The notes under the pieces: generated by a model
Databases searched by the model: none
What the model was told of the DNA's origin: nothing
Seen by the model: only the letters and a program-made list of their open reading frames with translations
Assembly (NCBI GenBank): GCA_014728685.1
Contig: WJLG01000097.1
Span: 1 to 5,207, forward strand
Direction: 5' to 3'
Length of the DNA: 5,207 nt
DNA from: Candidatus Falkowiibacteriota bacterium
GTDB taxonomy: Bacteria; Patescibacteriota; Patescibacteriia; Patescibacteriales; WJLG01
Position numbers and translations under genes: made by a program
Shown: piece by piece, positions 3,948-5,207 of the stretch
Layout: every line of letters starts with the position of its first letter
How positions within the stretch are numbered: position 1 is the stretch's first letter

Positions 3948-5162
3948 ATGGGTAAAAACGATCAAAATCAAGCCTATGAACAGGCTGTTTTATTGTTAAA
4001 GGATTGTTTATCAAACAATGGTTTTTTAGCTTCGCCAGTAAAGCGTTTTAATTATTATCGCGTTTTTTCCCGAGACGGTATCGTGATGGGTTTATCCGCT
4101 TGTTTGACCGAGGACAAGAAGCTTTTGAAAGGTTTTTACAAGACTTTAAAGACCTTGAAAAGATATCAGGGTCGGCAAGGGCAAATACCCAGCAATGTCG
4201 ATCCCGGCAATAAAAAGGTCAGCTATGGACGTACTACCGGGCGAGTCGATGCTACTTTGTGGTTTGTGATCGGTTGTGGACAATACTACAAAAGAACAAA
4301 AGATAAGAAATTCCTAAAAGAGTTTTATCCGGCGATCGAAAAATGCATTAATTTGCTCGAGGCTTGGGAGTACAATCAAAAGGGATTTATCTTCGTGCCG
4401 CCGACCGGCGACTGGGCGGATGAATATATCCAGTCGGGGTATGTTCTTTATGATCAAGTGTTGTATTATCGAGCTTTGGTCGAGCAGGCTTTTATATCAA
4501 AAGAGATGAAAAAAAGCCATCAAGCATATAAAAGCAAAGCCGAAGAACTGAAAATATATATTAGAAAGAATTTTTGGTACAAAAGCCTGGAAAGCGATAA
4601 ATATATATACCATGATAATCTCTATAAGCGGAGAAAAAGAAAGAAAGACATCAAGAATTATTGGTTGCCGTGTTTTTCACCGGTCGGTTATCAGTATTTC
4701 TTCGACAGTTTGGCCAACATCTTAGCATCTATATTTTCCATAGCTGATGAGAAGCAAGCGGGAGCCGTGGACAAATTCATAGCCAAGAAATTCGCTAAGC
4801 GGACGGATCATCTTTTACCGGCTTTTTATCCGGTGATCGGTAAGAACAGTCCTGATTGGGAAAAATTAAAGACATCGTTTTCTTTCAAATTCAAAAATAA
4901 GAAATACGAATATTTCAACGGCGGACTCTGGCCTTTTATTACGGCTTTTTATGCGGTCGACCTGGCTTATCGAGGGAAAAGGCAGCTGGCTTTGAGATAT
5001 CTCGAGGGTGCGGGGCAAGCCAATTCATCAAAGAATTGGCGCTTTAGCGAGTTTATGCACGGCAAAAGCGGCAAGCCGATGGGTACGGCCAAGCTTGGCT
5101 GGAATGCGGCCGCCACCATTTTAGCGTATAAAGCTTTTGATAATAAAGATATTTTTATATGA
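3948..5162 (+). CDS. Six-hairpin glycosidase, GH100/amylo-alpha-1,6-glucosidase-like
   Basis: 404 aa, complete, no signal peptide, probably cytoplasmic. Motifs of (alpha/alpha)6-barrel glycosidases appear in order: NYYRVFSRDG (35-44), QIPSNVDP (79-86), VSYGRTTGRVDATLWFVIG (91-109), PTGDWADEYIQSGYVLYDQ (152-170), YFNGGLWPFITAFY (322-335), FSEFMHGKSGKPMGTAKLGW (366-385). The VF-x-RD, GDW-x-D and NGGLWP blocks resemble neutral/alkaline invertases (GH100) and bacterial proteins annotated as glycogen-debranching-type glucosidases. By position Asp155 or Asp158 is the likely general acid and Glu368 the likely base (inference). It is somewhat short against the roughly 450 residues usual for GH100. 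The substrate is uncertain: sucrose, or another glucosyl compound such as glucosylglycerate, or an alpha-glucan end. Its stop overlaps the start of the next gene (ATGA at 5159-5162), a HAD phosphatase, which favours a role in sugar-phosphate-derived disaccharide metabolism. Confidence 0.85.
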   Translation: MGKNDQNQAYEQAVLLLKDCLSNNGFLASPVKRFNYYRVFSRDGIVMGLSACLTEDKKLLKGFYKTLKTLKRYQGRQGQIPSNVDPGNKKVSYGRTTGRVDATLWFVIGCGQYYKRTKDKKFLKEFYPAIEKCINLLEAWEYNQKGFIFVPPTGDWADEYIQSGYVLYDQVLYYRALVEQAFISKEMKKSHQAYKSKAEELKIYIRKNFWYKSLESDKYIYHDNLYKRRKRKKDIKNYWLPCFSPVGYQYFFDSLANILASIFSIADEKQAGAVDKFIAKKFAKRTDHLLPAFYPVIGKNSPDWEKLKTSFSFKFKNKKYEYFNGGLWPFITAFYAVDLAYRGKRQLALRYLEGAGQANSSKNWRFSEFMHGKSGKPMGTAKLGWNAAATILAYKAFDNKDIFI

Positions 5163-5207
5163 AGAAGAAAATATTATTGGCTTGCGATCTGGACAGAACA
5201 GTGATGC
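5159..5207 (+). CDS. HAD-superfamily phosphatase, N-terminal fragment (cut by window end)
   Basis: Only 16 codons are visible (MKKKILLACDLDRTVM). The hydrophobic strand followed by DLDRT is HAD motif I (DxDxT): Asp10 would be the nucleophile and Asp12 the acid/base. The wording 'LLACDLDRT' is typical of the sucrose-phosphate-phosphatase-like / Cof-type branch rather than of other HAD groups. It overlaps the glycosidase stop by ATGA with no Shine-Dalgarno sequence of its own, so translation is probably coupled to that gene. The rest lies outside the window, so specificity cannot be settled. Confidence 0.75.
   Translation, partial: MKKKILLACDLDRTVM

Noticed and set aside
3080..5162. Use of a TGA-as-glycine genetic code
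   Set aside because: TGA ends the UPF0251 gene and the glycosidase at the expected protein ends, so it functions as a stop.
1..5207. CRISPR array, IS element or rRNA
   Set aside because: No regularly spaced repeats, transposase motifs with terminal inverted repeats, or rRNA-like conserved segments were seen on either strand.

Overview
The window reads like a chromosome segment of a small-genome, AT-rich bacterium, most probably a member of the Candidate Phyla Radiation (Patescibacteria). This rests on gene content: an HTH plus LAGLIDADG-like protein, DUF5320 and UPF0251 genes, a conserved DPRGWFQWYCRYY-type protein, and a GH100-like glycosidase next to a HAD phosphatase. It is also suggested by genes with little or no Shine-Dalgarno sequence and by one promoter placed for a leaderless mRNA. 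The phylum is an inference from family resemblance, with no marker gene in the window. Neither tRNA has an encoded CCA end. TGA is used as a normal stop (3080-3082, 5160-5162), which argues against the lineages that recode TGA as glycine.

Layout. 28-711: a putative DNA-binding or homing-endonuclease-like protein, ending 8 bp before a tRNA pair. 720-972: tRNA-Arg(UCU) and tRNA-His(GUG), separated by a long imperfect hairpin and closed by an intrinsic terminator. 1061-1651: a small lipoprotein, followed by a hydrophobic open fragment with no start codon (1652-1774) and a second terminator that shares sequence with the first. 1872-2439: a minus-strand gene of unknown function with a clear promoter, Shine-Dalgarno sequence and terminator. 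2476-3163: a regulated two-gene unit (DUF5320, then UPF0251) under a strong promoter whose start site lies in a perfect 22-bp palindrome. 3183-3353: a decayed RhuM-family fragment. 3357-3914: a conserved protein of unknown function with its own terminator. 3933-5207: a six-hairpin glycosidase with a leaderless-type promoter, overlapping by ATGA the start of a HAD phosphatase that runs off the end.

The genes form several short independent units rather than one pathway. Two local associations look meaningful. The DUF5320/UPF0251 pair is probably a self-regulated unit, with the UPF0251 protein as a candidate repressor acting at the palindrome. The glycosidase/HAD pair is translationally coupled and suggests metabolism of a sucrose-like or other glucosyl compound. 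No stretch longer than 300 bases lacks a gene. The longest gaps (about 250-350 bases including RNAs) hold the tRNAs, terminators and gene fragments listed below. No CRISPR array, IS element, rRNA or origin was seen.
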